Shown here: piece after piece, positions 1-7,019 of the stretch
How the letters are laid out: each line of letters begins with the position of its first letter
How positions within the stretch are numbered: position 1 is the stretch's first letter
Origin: a bacterium
GTDB lineage: Bacteria; Krumholzibacteriota; Krumholzibacteriia; Krumholzibacteriales; WJIX01
Direction: 5' to 3'
Assembly: GCA_021160845.1 (NCBI GenBank)
Contig: JAGHBT010000077.1
Coordinates: 1-7,644, forward strand
DNA: 7,644 nucleotides
Notes under the pieces: model-generated
Told to the model about the DNA's origin: nothing
Databases searched by the model: none
The model's input: the letters and a program-made list of their open reading frames with translations, nothing else
Translations under genes and position numbers: made by a program

Positions 1-2526
1 ATGCAGGATAGTTCTCTCTTTAAAGAATGGGGTATCTTTCACAAAGGCTACAGCAATAAAGAATTAAAATATTGTTTCGCAAATCATCTTGAGTATTCTC
101 TCTCAAAGGATAAATTCACGGCAACTACACGTGATCTGTATTATTCTCTAGCTCTTTCAGTCCGGGACAGAATGATAGAGCAGTGGATTAACACCCAGCA
201 ATTGTATCACAGAAATGACGTTAAAAGAGTATACTATCTCTCCGCCGAATACCTGATGGGAAGAGCTCTCGTCAACAATCTTATAAATCTGGATATGTAC
301 AAAAACGCGAAAAAGGCTATGTCCGACCTTAACCTGGATCTCTCAGAACTTGCCGAAGAAGAAGCTGAGCCCGGGCTCGGAAATGGCGGATTGGGACGCC
401 TGGCGGCATGTTTTCTTGATTCACTGGCTACCCTTGAAATCCCTTCGCATGGCTACGGGATCAGATACGAATTTGGAATATTCCGGCAGGTAATTCAGAA
501 TATGGGACAGGAGGAACAACCGGACGCGTGGCTTCAATTGGGCAATCCCTGGGAAATAAAACGCCCTGAATACAACTATAGAGTGAAATTCTATGGGGAG
601 CTAAAAGATACGACATGGCCCGATGGATCATTGAAAACCGAATGGATAAATACAACTGACGTAATTGGAATTGCCTATGACACCCCGATCGCCGGTTATG
701 ATAACCAAACTGTAAATACGCTTAGATTATGGTCTTCCAGAGCTTCCACTGAATTTGATCTCGATTACTTTCAAGATGGCGACTATTTAAAGGCAGTTGA
801 GGAAAAAAATATCTCTGAAAATATTTCTAAGGTTCTCTATCCAAACGATAACAACTTCGAAGGTAAAGAGCTCAGACTAAAGCAGCAGTATTTCTTCGTT
901 TCGTGTTCTATTCAGGATATATTACGAAGATATATGACAGGACACCGTACTTTAGACAAATTCCCCGACAAGGCTGCAATACAGATGAACGATACACATC
1001 CATCCCTCGCCATAGTTGAACTTATGCATCTTCTGATCGATGAACAACACCTATCATGGGATAATGCCTGGGATATTACATCAAGAACATGTGCTTATAC
1101 TAATCATACTATTCTTTCCGAAGCCCTGGAAGAATGGCCGGTCAGTATGTTCGGCAAGCTCCTTCCTCGGCACCTACAAATCATCTTTGAAATAAACCGG
1201 CGTTTCCTGCGGAGAGCCAGCATAAAGCACATAGGTGATAATGATTACCTCAAACGAGTTTCCATAATCAAAGAAGGGGAAGATAAAAAAATTCGTATGT
1301 CACACCTTGCCATCATCGGTTCACACTCGGTAAATGGTGTCGCGAAACTACATACAAAACTTCTAAAGAGTACTATTTTTAAGGATTTTGACGATTTATA
1401 TCCCGGCCGTATTATTAATATTACTAATGGAATTACTCCGAGGCGCTGGCTTCTTGAATGCAATCCAAATTTAGCCGATCTTGTCTCCAGCAAGATAGGA
1501 AAAGGGTGGATTAAAGACCTTGATCAGCTTAAAGAAATAGAAAGATTTTCCGAAGACCCCGAATTTCACAAACAATTCAATGACATAAAGAAAAGAAATA
1601 AAAAGGTTCTTACCGGTATTACCGAGGAGTTAACCGGATTTGATATTGATCCGGATTCAATCTTCGATGTGCAGATAAAGAGAATTCACGAATACAAAAG
1701 GCAACTAATGAATATACTGCACATAATCACCCTTTGGCTTCAAACAAAGGATGGCAAAGAAAAAGATATTCATCCAAGAACATTTATTTTCGCGGGCAAA
1801 ACGGCTCCAAATTATTATATTTCAAAGATGATAATCAAGCTCATCTGCTACGCGGCAGAAATAATAAACAGTGATCCCGCAGACTTGATAAAAGTTGTCT
1901 TTCTCCCGAATTACAATGTAACACTAGCAGAACGCATTATACCGGCATCCGACCTTTCAGAACAAATATCAACCGCTGGGTATGAAGCATCCGGAACCGG
2001 CAACATGAAGCTGGCCCTAAACGGCGCTCTTACAATCGGTACTCTAGACGGCGCCAATATAGAAATCAAGGATAAAGTCGGCAAGGAAAACATCTTTATT
2101 TTCGGTCTTAAAACAGACGAAGTAACAAAACTGCGTAATAGCTATAGCCCGCGAGAATATTATCTCAGGAACCCACTGTTAAAGCGAACAATTGATCTGA
2201 TAAGGAAGGGCTTCTTTTCACCGGAATCCCCCGATCTATTTCACGGCCTGATAGACAACCTTCTAAATATGGATCGTTTCATGGTTTTGGCTGACTTCGA
2301 CGACTACAAACGATGCCAAAAAGAAGTCGACAATTCGTATAAGGACAGAAAGAGCTGGACAACAAAAGCGATACTGAATATCGCCAGAATGGGCTTCTTC
2401 TCATCGGATCACACAATAAAGGAATACAACCGACAGATATGGGGAGCCAAAACGCTCCATGTCACGGCGCCGGAGAGAAAGAAAGCGGACAACCCCTCTC
2501 AGGAGAAGATTAACAGTTCATTTTAA
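1..2526 (+). CDS. glgP: Glycogen/starch (alpha-glucan) phosphorylase
   Basis: Cytoplasmic PLP-dependent GT35 enzyme that releases glucose-1-phosphate from the non-reducing ends of glycogen or maltodextrin using phosphate. The 841 residues match the usual bacterial length and the whole family fold is present. Seen motifs: YYLSAEYLMGR (78-88), GLGNGGLGRL (125-134), NDTHP (330-334), NITNGITPRRW (473-483), RIHEYKRQL (561-569), FAGKTAPNYY near 597-606, and the PLP site EASGTGNMK, whose lysine is residue 670, followed by LALNGALTIGTLDGANIEI. No frameshift or missing catalytic residue is visible. The frame is open from the first base of the window, so a start further upstream cannot be excluded, but the distance from Met1 to the conserved NHLEYSL segment is normal. 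The last dozen residues are a polar, non-conserved tail. It converges on the isomerase gene with a 47-bp gap. Glycogen and maltodextrin phosphorylases cannot be separated from sequence alone. Confidence 0.97.
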   Translation: MQDSSLFKEWGIFHKGYSNKELKYCFANHLEYSLSKDKFTATTRDLYYSLALSVRDRMIEQWINTQQLYHRNDVKRVYYLSAEYLMGRALVNNLINLDMYKNAKKAMSDLNLDLSELAEEEAEPGLGNGGLGRLAACFLDSLATLEIPSHGYGIRYEFGIFRQVIQNMGQEEQPDAWLQLGNPWEIKRPEYNYRVKFYGELKDTTWPDGSLKTEWINTTDVIGIAYDTPIAGYDNQTVNTLRLWSSRASTEFDLDYFQDGDYLKAVEEKNISENISKVLYPNDNNFEGKELRLKQQYFFVSCSIQDILRRYMTGHRTLDKFPDKAAIQMNDTHPSLAIVELMHLLIDEQHLSWDNAWDITSRTCAYTNHTILSEALEEWPVSMFGKLLPRHLQIIFEINRRFLRRASIKHIGDNDYLKRVSIIKEGEDKKIRMSHLAIIGSHSVNGVAKLHTKLLKSTIFKDFDDLYPGRIINITNGITPRRWLLECNPNLADLVSSKIGKGWIKDLDQLKEIERFSEDPEFHKQFNDIKKRNKKVLTGITEELTGFDIDPDSIFDVQIKRIHEYKRQLMNILHIITLWLQTKDGKEKDIHPRTFIFAGKTAPNYYISKMIIKLICYAAEIINSDPADLIKVVFLPNYNVTLAERIIPASDLSEQISTAGYEASGTGNMKLALNGALTIGTLDGANIEIKDKVGKENIFIFGLKTDEVTKLRNSYSPREYYLRNPLLKRTIDLIRKGFFSPESPDLFHGLIDNLLNMDRFMVLADFDDYKRCQKEVDNSYKDRKSWTTKAILNIARMGFFSSDHTIKEYNRQIWGAKTLHVTAPERKKADNPSQEKINSSF

Positions 2527-2573
2527 CCACAAACAGTGTTCCACAAAACAAAACACCCGAAAGAGAAACAGCA

Positions 2574-3590
2574 CTATGGCTGGATCAAACTTGAGTCAGC
2601 ATATTCAATATTTGCTTCCATCCGCAGGTTAGTTAAATACTCATTTACAATTTTGTTTTTCTCCATGCCTTCCAGATAGGAAACGATATTTTTTTGTGCC
2701 TCTTCAAGCGAAATTGTTTCCGCCTCTTTTTTGTCGAGTACTTTTATTATATGATAACCAAACCGGGTTTCTACAATATCGCTAACTTTACCCTTGCCTA
2801 TTGAAAATGCCATGTCCGAGAAAGGCTTAACCATATCTCCTTTTTTGAAGAAACCAAGGTTCCCCCCTTTTGATTTGCTCGGACAGTCAGAATAGAGAGA
2901 CGCATTTTCACTGAAAGACGCGCCATTTCTTATATCTTTAAGAATCTTTTCGAGTTTTTCCCTTTTCTCTTTCTTAGTTTTTTCATCGTCATCTTTATTC
3001 ACAGTTATCAGGATGTGACTAGCGTTCACCTGTTCCGGTTTCATAAAAGCCTCAGGGTGTGAATCATAATATTCTCTTATTTCCTTTTGGGATGGAGCTT
3101 CGAGGGTTTCGGTTTGTTTATCAATAAGATTTTGAATTTTAAGTTGTTCTACGAGTCTGGACCTAAATGTGGATTCATCAAATCCCATCTCTTTAAGCCT
3201 ATCTAAAAATTGTTCCGTTGAGCTGTATCCCTTTTTTATCTCAGCTATTCTGTCGTTAAGGGCCTCTTCAGAAACGCTTATTCTCTCCTTTACGACAGCC
3301 ATTCCCAGGAGTTTGTAATTAATAAGGTTGGCAAGGGCTTCTTTCCGCAACCCTCCTCCCATCTGAATCCGACCTGTTTTCCCTCCAGCTTTATTCATCT
3401 CATCTATTTTCTTTAAAAGATCGCCTTCGGTAACATCAATGCCATTTACCACCGCTACTATCTTAGTAGAGTCCACAGTTTTCCCTTCTTTAGCATCAAC
3501 CGAATCGGTGTTTTCTTTCTCTCCTGAGCAACCATTTAGCAAAAGCAGAGAGAGCATTATACTCACGCAAAATCCAACTAACTTCTTCAT
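2574..3590 (-). CDS. Parvulin-type peptidyl-prolyl isomerase, SurA/PrsA-like lipoprotein
   Basis: Extracytoplasmic foldase/chaperone that catalyses cis-trans isomerisation of X-Pro bonds in exported proteins. Residues 1-20 are a lipoprotein signal peptide (MKK, then a Leu-rich core) ending in lipobox L18-N-G-C21; Asn at -2 is uncommon but tolerated. Ser at +2 would favour the outer membrane by the E. coli rule. Residues about 45-165 are a helical SurA_N-like chaperone region, and 188-288 a single rotamase domain: ASHILI with H192, YSDCPSKSKGGNLGFF with C236 at the catalytic Cys position of Par10/PpiC, and FGYHIIKVL with H280. A Lys/Glu-rich helix (199-221) is inserted early in the domain, and a helical tail (293-328) follows. 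The ATG at 3590 has an AAGGGTG Shine-Dalgarno-like element (3596-3602) 5 nt upstream. There is one parvulin domain rather than SurA's two, so PrsA/PpiC-like lipoprotein is the safer name. Confidence 0.95.
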   Translation of the reverse strand: MKKLVGFCVSIMLSLLLLNGCSGEKENTDSVDAKEGKTVDSTKIVAVVNGIDVTEGDLLKKIDEMNKAGGKTGRIQMGGGLRKEALANLINYKLLGMAVVKERISVSEEALNDRIAEIKKGYSSTEQFLDRLKEMGFDESTFRSRLVEQLKIQNLIDKQTETLEAPSQKEIREYYDSHPEAFMKPEQVNASHILITVNKDDDEKTKKEKREKLEKILKDIRNGASFSENASLYSDCPSKSKGGNLGFFKKGDMVKPFSDMAFSIGKGKVSDIVETRFGYHIIKVLDKKEAETISLEEAQKNIVSYLEGMEKNKIVNEYLTNLRMEANIEYADSSLIQP

Positions 3591-3651
3591 GTTTTCACCC
3601 TTTCATAACTTAAGTCAAAAGAGATAACATCCCCTTTGGGAAACTAAACAA

Positions 3652-3674
3652 AAGCTTTTTCCTGGAAAAAGCTT
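3652..3674. repeat. Near-perfect inverted repeat (11-bp arms) in divergent gap
   Basis: Arms AAGCTTTTTCC (3652-3662) and GGAAAAAGCTT (3664-3674) are exact inverted complements separated by one base. As RNA it would fold with a 9-bp stem and a small loop. On the minus strand the repeat is followed by a T-rich run (TTGTTTAGTTT, 3651-3641), which resembles a Rho-independent terminator for leftward transcription entering from the right. Its dyad form 62-85 bp upstream of the isomerase start also fits an operator. The stem is AT-rich, so terminator strength would be modest. The sequence itself is certain; the role is undecided. Confidence 0.6.
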
Positions 3675-3708
3675 ACCAGTAAAGCATATACTATAAACTA
3701 ACATCGAC

Positions 3709-3755
3709 AATATATGTTGTCCAGCAATTAGTGTCCAGAGAGGGAATATATGTTG
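3709..3755. repeat. Pair of 11-bp direct repeats upstream of the Smr gene
   Basis: AATATATGTTG occurs at 3709-3719 and again at 3745-3755, 36 bp apart start to start. A second short repeat, GTCCAG, lies between them at 3719-3724 and 3733-3738. The set sits 29-75 bp upstream of the Smr-domain start. Such spacing can mark paired regulator sites, but AT-rich 11-mers can also recur by chance. Confidence 0.45.
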
Positions 3756-3783
3756 CCGCACGACGATTAGAGGTTAAAGAATT

Positions 3784-4062
3784 ATGGATAAATCCAAACC
3801 TGTTGACTATCCCATAGACGGTATACTTGATCTGCATACATTCGAACCGTCCGAAGTAAAAGATCTCGTGCCGGGGTACATCTCCGAATGCCTTAAAAAT
3901 AAAATTTTCCTGATCCGTATTATTCACGGCAAAGGGAAAGGCATACTTAGAAAAACAGTTCAATCTCTACTGCGTGATTCATCGTCTGTCCATTCTTTTC
4001 GTACAGCGTCGGAAGAAGAGGGGGGATGGGGCGCTACAATAGCTCGGCTCAAAGGGAAATGA
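3784..4062 (+). CDS. Stand-alone Smr-domain protein
   Basis: A 92-residue protein consisting almost entirely of one Smr (small MutS-related) domain, the module found at the C-terminus of MutS2 and in SmrA/SmrB. Seen motifs: ILDLHTF with D16 and H18 (the LDxH motif), LIRIIHGKGKGILRK (43-57, the HGxGxGxLR loop) and GGWGATIARLK (80-90, matching the usual C-terminal GGxGATxVxL). Family members are nucleases: MutS2 and SmrB domains act on DNA or on mRNA at stalled or collided ribosomes. Which substrate applies here cannot be told. The short N-terminus carries no other domain, so this is a minimal member. ATG 3784 is preceded by TAGAGG (3768-3773), a usable Shine-Dalgarno at slightly long spacing (10 nt). 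The gene stands alone, divergent from the isomerase and convergent with cbiO. Confidence 0.9.
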   Translation: MDKSKPVDYPIDGILDLHTFEPSEVKDLVPGYISECLKNKIFLIRIIHGKGKGILRKTVQSLLRDSSSVHSFRTASEEEGGWGATIARLKGK

Positions 4063-4070
4063 TAAGTTCA

Positions 4071-4107
4071 CCCAGTCGGGCCTTTCGACCAGAATCACCT
4101 CTCTGGG
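4071..4107. other. Potential hairpins in the convergent Smr/cbiO gap
   Basis: The 84 bp between the two converging stop codons can fold in mutually exclusive ways: CCCAG (4071-4075) with CTGGG (4103-4107), GTCG (4075-4078) with CGAC (4086-4089), and CCAGA (4089-4093) with TCTGG (4102-4106). On the minus strand GGTC-GAAA-GGCC is a small GNRA-capped hairpin. None is followed by a clear T-run in either direction, so a bidirectional terminator is only a possibility. Confidence 0.22.
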
Positions 4108-4146
4108 GTAGGTACTCACCGATTTCAGCAAATAAGTCTCAGTCTA

Positions 4147-4902
4147 TTATTTTTGTTTACCAAAATCCGGGCATTCCTGCATTCGAAGCGGTTTCTCAAG
4201 GTTACTCCTTTTCAAAAGCTTCTCATTATTGAAAATTTCAAGCGAATTTCCGTCTGCAATAACCTTCCCTTCAGCCAATATAATTGTTCTAGGACAAAGA
4301 TCGAGTACCATATCCAGATCATGCGTAGCTATTATCTTTGTGTGCTTAAATGTCTTCAGCAATTCTATCAATCTTCTTCTCGCCCGTGGATCCAGATCGG
4401 AGTTGGGTTCGTCCAGAACCAGTATATCCGGCGATACCGCCAGAACTGAAGCAATTGATACCGCTCTTTTTTCCCCCGCTGAAAGTCGAGTAGATGATCT
4501 ATTTTTAAGATCAAGAGCTCCAACTTCGGCCAAGGCTTTATCGACTCTGGCTTCAATTTCATTTGACGGCAGTCCGTAATTCAAGGGACCAAAGGCTACA
4601 TCATCAAAAACTCTCGGCATAAAGAGCTGATCGTCGGGGTTCTGAAATACCATACCCACCGTTCGCCGAACTTCTTTTAATCTCTCCTTAGTTATCGGGT
4701 AATCTCCGATTCGCACCTCTCCATGCTTCGGAACTATAGATCCATTCAGATGATGAAGCAAAGTTGATTTGCCGGCTCCATTAGCACCGACAACCGCGAC
4801 TGATTCTCCGTGGGTTATACGAAAACTAACACCTCGAATAGCCGGGGTACCATCGTGATAAGTAAAATAAAGATCTTTGACTTCAACTATATGATGGCTC
4901 AT
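4147..4902 (-). CDS. cbiO: Energy-coupling factor transporter ATPase (cobalt/nickel), CbiO
   Basis: Cytoplasmic ABC ATPase (251 aa) that powers a group-I ECF transporter with CbiQ and CbiM. All nucleotide-binding elements are present: Walker A GANGAGKS (39-46), Q-loop VFQNPDDQLF (Q87), signature LSAGE (140-144), Walker B ILVLDEP (160-166), D-loop SDLD (168-171) and H-loop IATHD (H194). The QNPDDQLF segment is characteristic of CbiO/EcfA proteins. The signature has Ala for the first Gly of LSGGQ/E, a mild variant. Its ATG (4902-4900) overlaps the cbiQ TGA as ATGA, so translation is probably coupled; no strong separate Shine-Dalgarno is seen just upstream. Only one ATPase gene is present, so CbiO probably acts as a homodimer. 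It is the last gene of the operon and converges on the Smr gene. Confidence 0.95.
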   Translation of the reverse strand: MSHHIVEVKDLYFTYHDGTPAIRGVSFRITHGESVAVVGANGAGKSTLLHHLNGSIVPKHGEVRIGDYPITKERLKEVRRTVGMVFQNPDDQLFMPRVFDDVAFGPLNYGLPSNEIEARVDKALAEVGALDLKNRSSTRLSAGEKRAVSIASVLAVSPDILVLDEPNSDLDPRARRRLIELLKTFKHTKIIATHDLDMVLDLCPRTIILAEGKVIADGNSLEIFNNEKLLKRSNLEKPLRMQECPDFGKQK

Positions 4903-5708
4903 TTAACAATCACCAACAAAAGGTTTCCAATTAATCCGGAAAAATTATATTTCCTCATTAAAATAAACAGCACCGGCCATAAAGCAACAAACAAAACGTC
5001 AGAAGCCCTGAATTTTATCCTGCGATGCATGGTTACGCTACCTGCAAACCCTCTGGCTAGCATGGCACAATTAATTCTTTCAGCTCTGTCAACGGTCCTC
5101 AACAAAAGATTGCCGAGCATACTACCAAATGTCTTCATACCCATATGTTTGTCCGAAAAGGATCTGAGCGCGTGCGCCCTTACCATACGCGAGCCCTCAT
5201 CCAGAAGAACGAAAATATATCGATAAAGAAACAAAAGCTGCATTACAAATATGGGTGGAACACGCATTCGCTCAAGGGCCATACAAACCTCGTAGAATCC
5301 CGTACACGCAAGAAGAATAAGAACAGAGCCCGCAGTCAAAAAGAATCTTATTAAAATTGATAAAAAAGAAACCCAGCCCGCGGAAATTTCTGTTCCCGCC
5401 AGAACAAAAATCGCTTCACGATCAAATATAGGGTTGAAAATGGCAATTAAGATCACTACCGGAGATATAATAATAACCTTTTTCATCAAATACCAAACCG
5501 GCAGCTCCGCTGAAACCAGTAAAAACACAGGAAAAGCGAAAAAGGATATCAATGCAAATATTTCGTACCTGTTGAAGGACAGTACAGTAAAAATAAAAAA
5601 CACACTGGCAATTATTTTTGCCCTCGGGTCAAGACGATGGATCGGAGAGTTCTTTTGAGATAACTCGTCCATATACAAAGCATCATCTCTTACTGATCCA
5701 ATATTCAT
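4899..5708 (-). CDS. cbiQ: Energy-coupling factor transporter transmembrane protein, CbiQ (EcfT)
   Basis: Integral inner-membrane coupling subunit (269 aa) that transmits ATP-driven movement from CbiO to the substrate-binding subunit. Seen: an N-terminal RLDPRAKII segment (25-33) typical of CbiQ, about five or six hydrophobic segments (roughly 31-67, 75-94, 102-135, 152-170, 235-250, 255-268), and a cytoplasmic helical region with the two family coupling motifs, AHALRSF (178-184, A-L-R-S) and AMLARGF (215-221, canonical Ala-Arg-Gly at 218-220). The first motif has Ser where Gly is usual. ATG 5708 lies 31 nt after the cbiM stop, with AGAGAG 8 nt upstream as a weak ribosome site. The stop overlaps the cbiO start by 4 nt. 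Length is normal for the family and no damage is seen. Confidence 0.95.
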   Translation of the reverse strand: MNIGSVRDDALYMDELSQKNSPIHRLDPRAKIIASVFFIFTVLSFNRYEIFALISFFAFPVFLLVSAELPVWYLMKKVIIISPVVILIAIFNPIFDREAIFVLAGTEISAGWVSFLSILIRFFLTAGSVLILLACTGFYEVCMALERMRVPPIFVMQLLFLYRYIFVLLDEGSRMVRAHALRSFSDKHMGMKTFGSMLGNLLLRTVDRAERINCAMLARGFAGSVTMHRRIKFRASDVLFVALWPVLFILMRKYNFSGLIGNLLLVIVK

Positions 5709-5739
5709 AAATTTTGCTCTCTGGTTGGATTCCCAGTTT

Positions 5740-6756
5740 TTATTTTGAAGGTTTTAACTTCCAGCGTAGTGTCAATGAAACAAGGAAAGTTAGAACAAGC
5801 GTCAACAAACTTCCTACAAGACCTGCGATGGTAGTTTCGGAATTAATATCCGGCCAAACCGTCTCTTTTTCACCGCTAGTTTTAGAAATAGAATAATCCG
5901 GCATAATAGCCGTTTTATCCTGAAGAACAGCTAACGGGGAATAAAGGTTCCTTTCCGGTGCTTCGAGCTCAGATCCGCTTGTTCTGTATATTGCCCATTC
6001 CAAACCGTCGGGATTATTTGAAGCAAACCAGGAAAAAGCACCACCAATAACCACCGCTGCCACAACAAAGACGGCAAGGAATTTTTTCATGGAGAGAGCG
6101 CCGGAATTGGCGGGCTTTAATCCTCCAAGAATCTCCGGTCTGGCGTTCCATACGAAAATTACAACAGCTGCGGTTACAAAACCCTCCACAATCCCAATGG
6201 CCAGATGTACAGGCTGCATCAATAAAACAAATGTACTAAACGGAAGACTGCTTATACCGGACAACAGCGTTTCGATTACCACACTGAAGGCGCCTAACTG
6301 AAGACCCACAACGGAAGCTATAATCGCCCCGGCAACTATCCTGGATTTGCTGTGATGTTCGGAAACCATTTTTCTAAAAATCAGTGGGTAAGCAATAAAT
6401 ACTGGGAAAACCCCCATGTTAAATATATTACATCCAAGGGCAAGTATTCCTCCATCAGCAAAAAATAGAGCCTGAACGACAAGTACCGAGGAAATAACAA
6501 TAAAAGCGGCATGAGGCCCAAGGATAATCGCTAGAAGAAGCCCTCCTGTAAGGTGCCCACTTGAACCCGTTCCAGGTATTGAAAAATTTATCATCTGGGC
6601 TGCAAAAATAAAAGCGCCGAGTACTCCCATAAGAGGCACCCTTATACTATCAAGAACTCCCTTTAGTTTTCTTGAACAATACCACAAGAGGGCGCTTGTT
6701 ATCACCCACAAGGTACCACCTACGGCGGGCGATACGAGTGCGTCTGACATATGCAT
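5740..6756 (-). CDS. cbiM: CbiM-type Co/Ni ECF substrate-binding permease with fused PDGLE domain
   Basis: Membrane S-component (338 aa) that binds Co2+ or Ni2+. CbiM domain (about 1-205): N-terminus MHMSDALVSPAVGG, IPGTGSSGHLTGG with H68, LGPHAAF, and about seven hydrophobic helices. In characterised NikM the metal is held by the N-terminal amine, His2 and a His near position 67; M1, H2 and H68 fit. A linker containing SMKKFL leads to a PDGLE domain (about 224-333): one helix, PDGLEWA (249-255), ELEAPERN, then a final helix. This domain is thought to replace the separate CbiN protein, and no cbiN is nearby. The frame can be opened 15 nt earlier at ATG 6771, but that start lacks a ribosome site and would bury the Met-His metal site; ATG 6756 has AAGGA 6 nt upstream. 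It is the first gene of cbiM-cbiQ-cbiO. Cobalt or nickel cannot be decided. Confidence 0.93.
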   Translation of the reverse strand: MHMSDALVSPAVGGTLWVITSALLWYCSRKLKGVLDSIRVPLMGVLGAFIFAAQMINFSIPGTGSSGHLTGGLLLAIILGPHAAFIVISSVLVVQALFFADGGILALGCNIFNMGVFPVFIAYPLIFRKMVSEHHSKSRIVAGAIIASVVGLQLGAFSVVIETLLSGISSLPFSTFVLLMQPVHLAIGIVEGFVTAAVVIFVWNARPEILGGLKPANSGALSMKKFLAVFVVAAVVIGGAFSWFASNNPDGLEWAIYRTSGSELEAPERNLYSPLAVLQDKTAIMPDYSISKTSGEKETVWPDINSETTIAGLVGSLLTLVLTFLVSLTLRWKLKPSK

Positions 6757-6762
6757 GGAGAT

Positions 6763-6767
6763 TCCTT
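6763..6767 (-). promoter_or_regulatory. Ribosome binding site that fixes the cbiM start
   Basis: On the minus strand AAGGA lies exactly 6 nt before ATG 6756. The alternative in-frame ATG at 6771 has only A/T-rich sequence (AAAAAGATTATCAATGTAAA) just before it; the nearest AAGGAG is more than 20 nt upstream. The site therefore selects the shorter protein beginning Met-His. Confidence 0.7.
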
Positions 6768-6772
6768 TCATT

Positions 6773-7019
6773 TTACATTGATAATCTTTTTGCTCCTTGT
6801 AACGCTAGAAACATGCCACTTAACAACACGGCGGTCAAGCCAGAATGTCCGCTTCGCGTTTTCCGTTTCCGAGGTAACTGACAGTGAAGGCCGGGAATTA
6901 GTCTTAATCCGTCAAAATAGTGTTCATCTGGAAAATCGGCCAGGCAGAGCGTTAAGAGGGAGATCCCTTGTGTAGGGTGCCCCCTTTTACATGGCCCTGG
7001 AATTAAGTGATGTGTCCCT
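6773..7019. other. Gene-less stretch upstream of cbiM with a start-less open frame
   Basis: This gap between the response regulator and cbiM looks more GC-rich than its neighbours. On the minus strand one frame stays open for 93 codons (7054 to the TAA at 6775-6773), running in from the response regulator's 3' end. It has no ATG, GTG or TTG until about 6836, so only a 21-residue (TTG) or 13-residue (ATG 6812, MFLALQGAKRLSM) peptide could be made; that TAA ends 16 nt before the cbiM start. I recognise no domain. Small dyads are present (AGGGA-TC-TCCCT at about 6968-6957). I searched by eye for the cobalamin-riboswitch B12 box and core and for NikR-type GTATGA/TCATAC half-sites and found none. 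The cbi promoter must lie here or upstream. Confidence 0.35.
6803..6818 (-). promoter_or_regulatory. Candidate sigma-54 (-24/-12) promoter for the cbi operon
   Basis: The minus strand reads TGGCATG-TTTC-TAGCG, keeping the invariant GG-N10-GC spacing and 5 of 6 bases of the TGGCAC -24 box; the -12 box TAGCG matches TTGCA at three of five positions. Transcription would begin near 6791, about 35 nt before the cbiM start. A weaker sigma-70 reading of the same area uses TTGACC (about 6837-6832) with a poor -10, CATGTT. No activator site was recognised. Confidence 0.25.

Noticed and set aside
2527..2573. Terminator between the glgP and isomerase stop codons
   Set aside because: Only a 5-bp stem (GTGTT/AACAC) with an 11-nt loop and no T-run could be found, too weak to call.
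3691..3963. Minus-strand 90-residue ORF opposite the Smr gene
   Set aside because: It lies antisense to a clearly conserved Smr domain and shows no family features.
4810..5226. Plus-strand 138-residue ORF opposite cbiO/cbiQ
   Set aside because: It is a shadow of two well-supported membrane-transporter genes, with no motif of its own.
6751..6975. Plus-strand 74-residue ORF across the cbiM upstream region
   Set aside because: It begins inside cbiM antisense, has no ribosome site or recognisable motif, and covers the same stretch that is also open on the other strand; probably compositional.
6773..7019. Cobalamin or NiCo riboswitch upstream of cbiM
   Set aside because: No B12 box, no conserved cobalamin core and no obvious NiCo multi-stem junction could be seen in the minus-strand leader; a covariance-model search would settle it.
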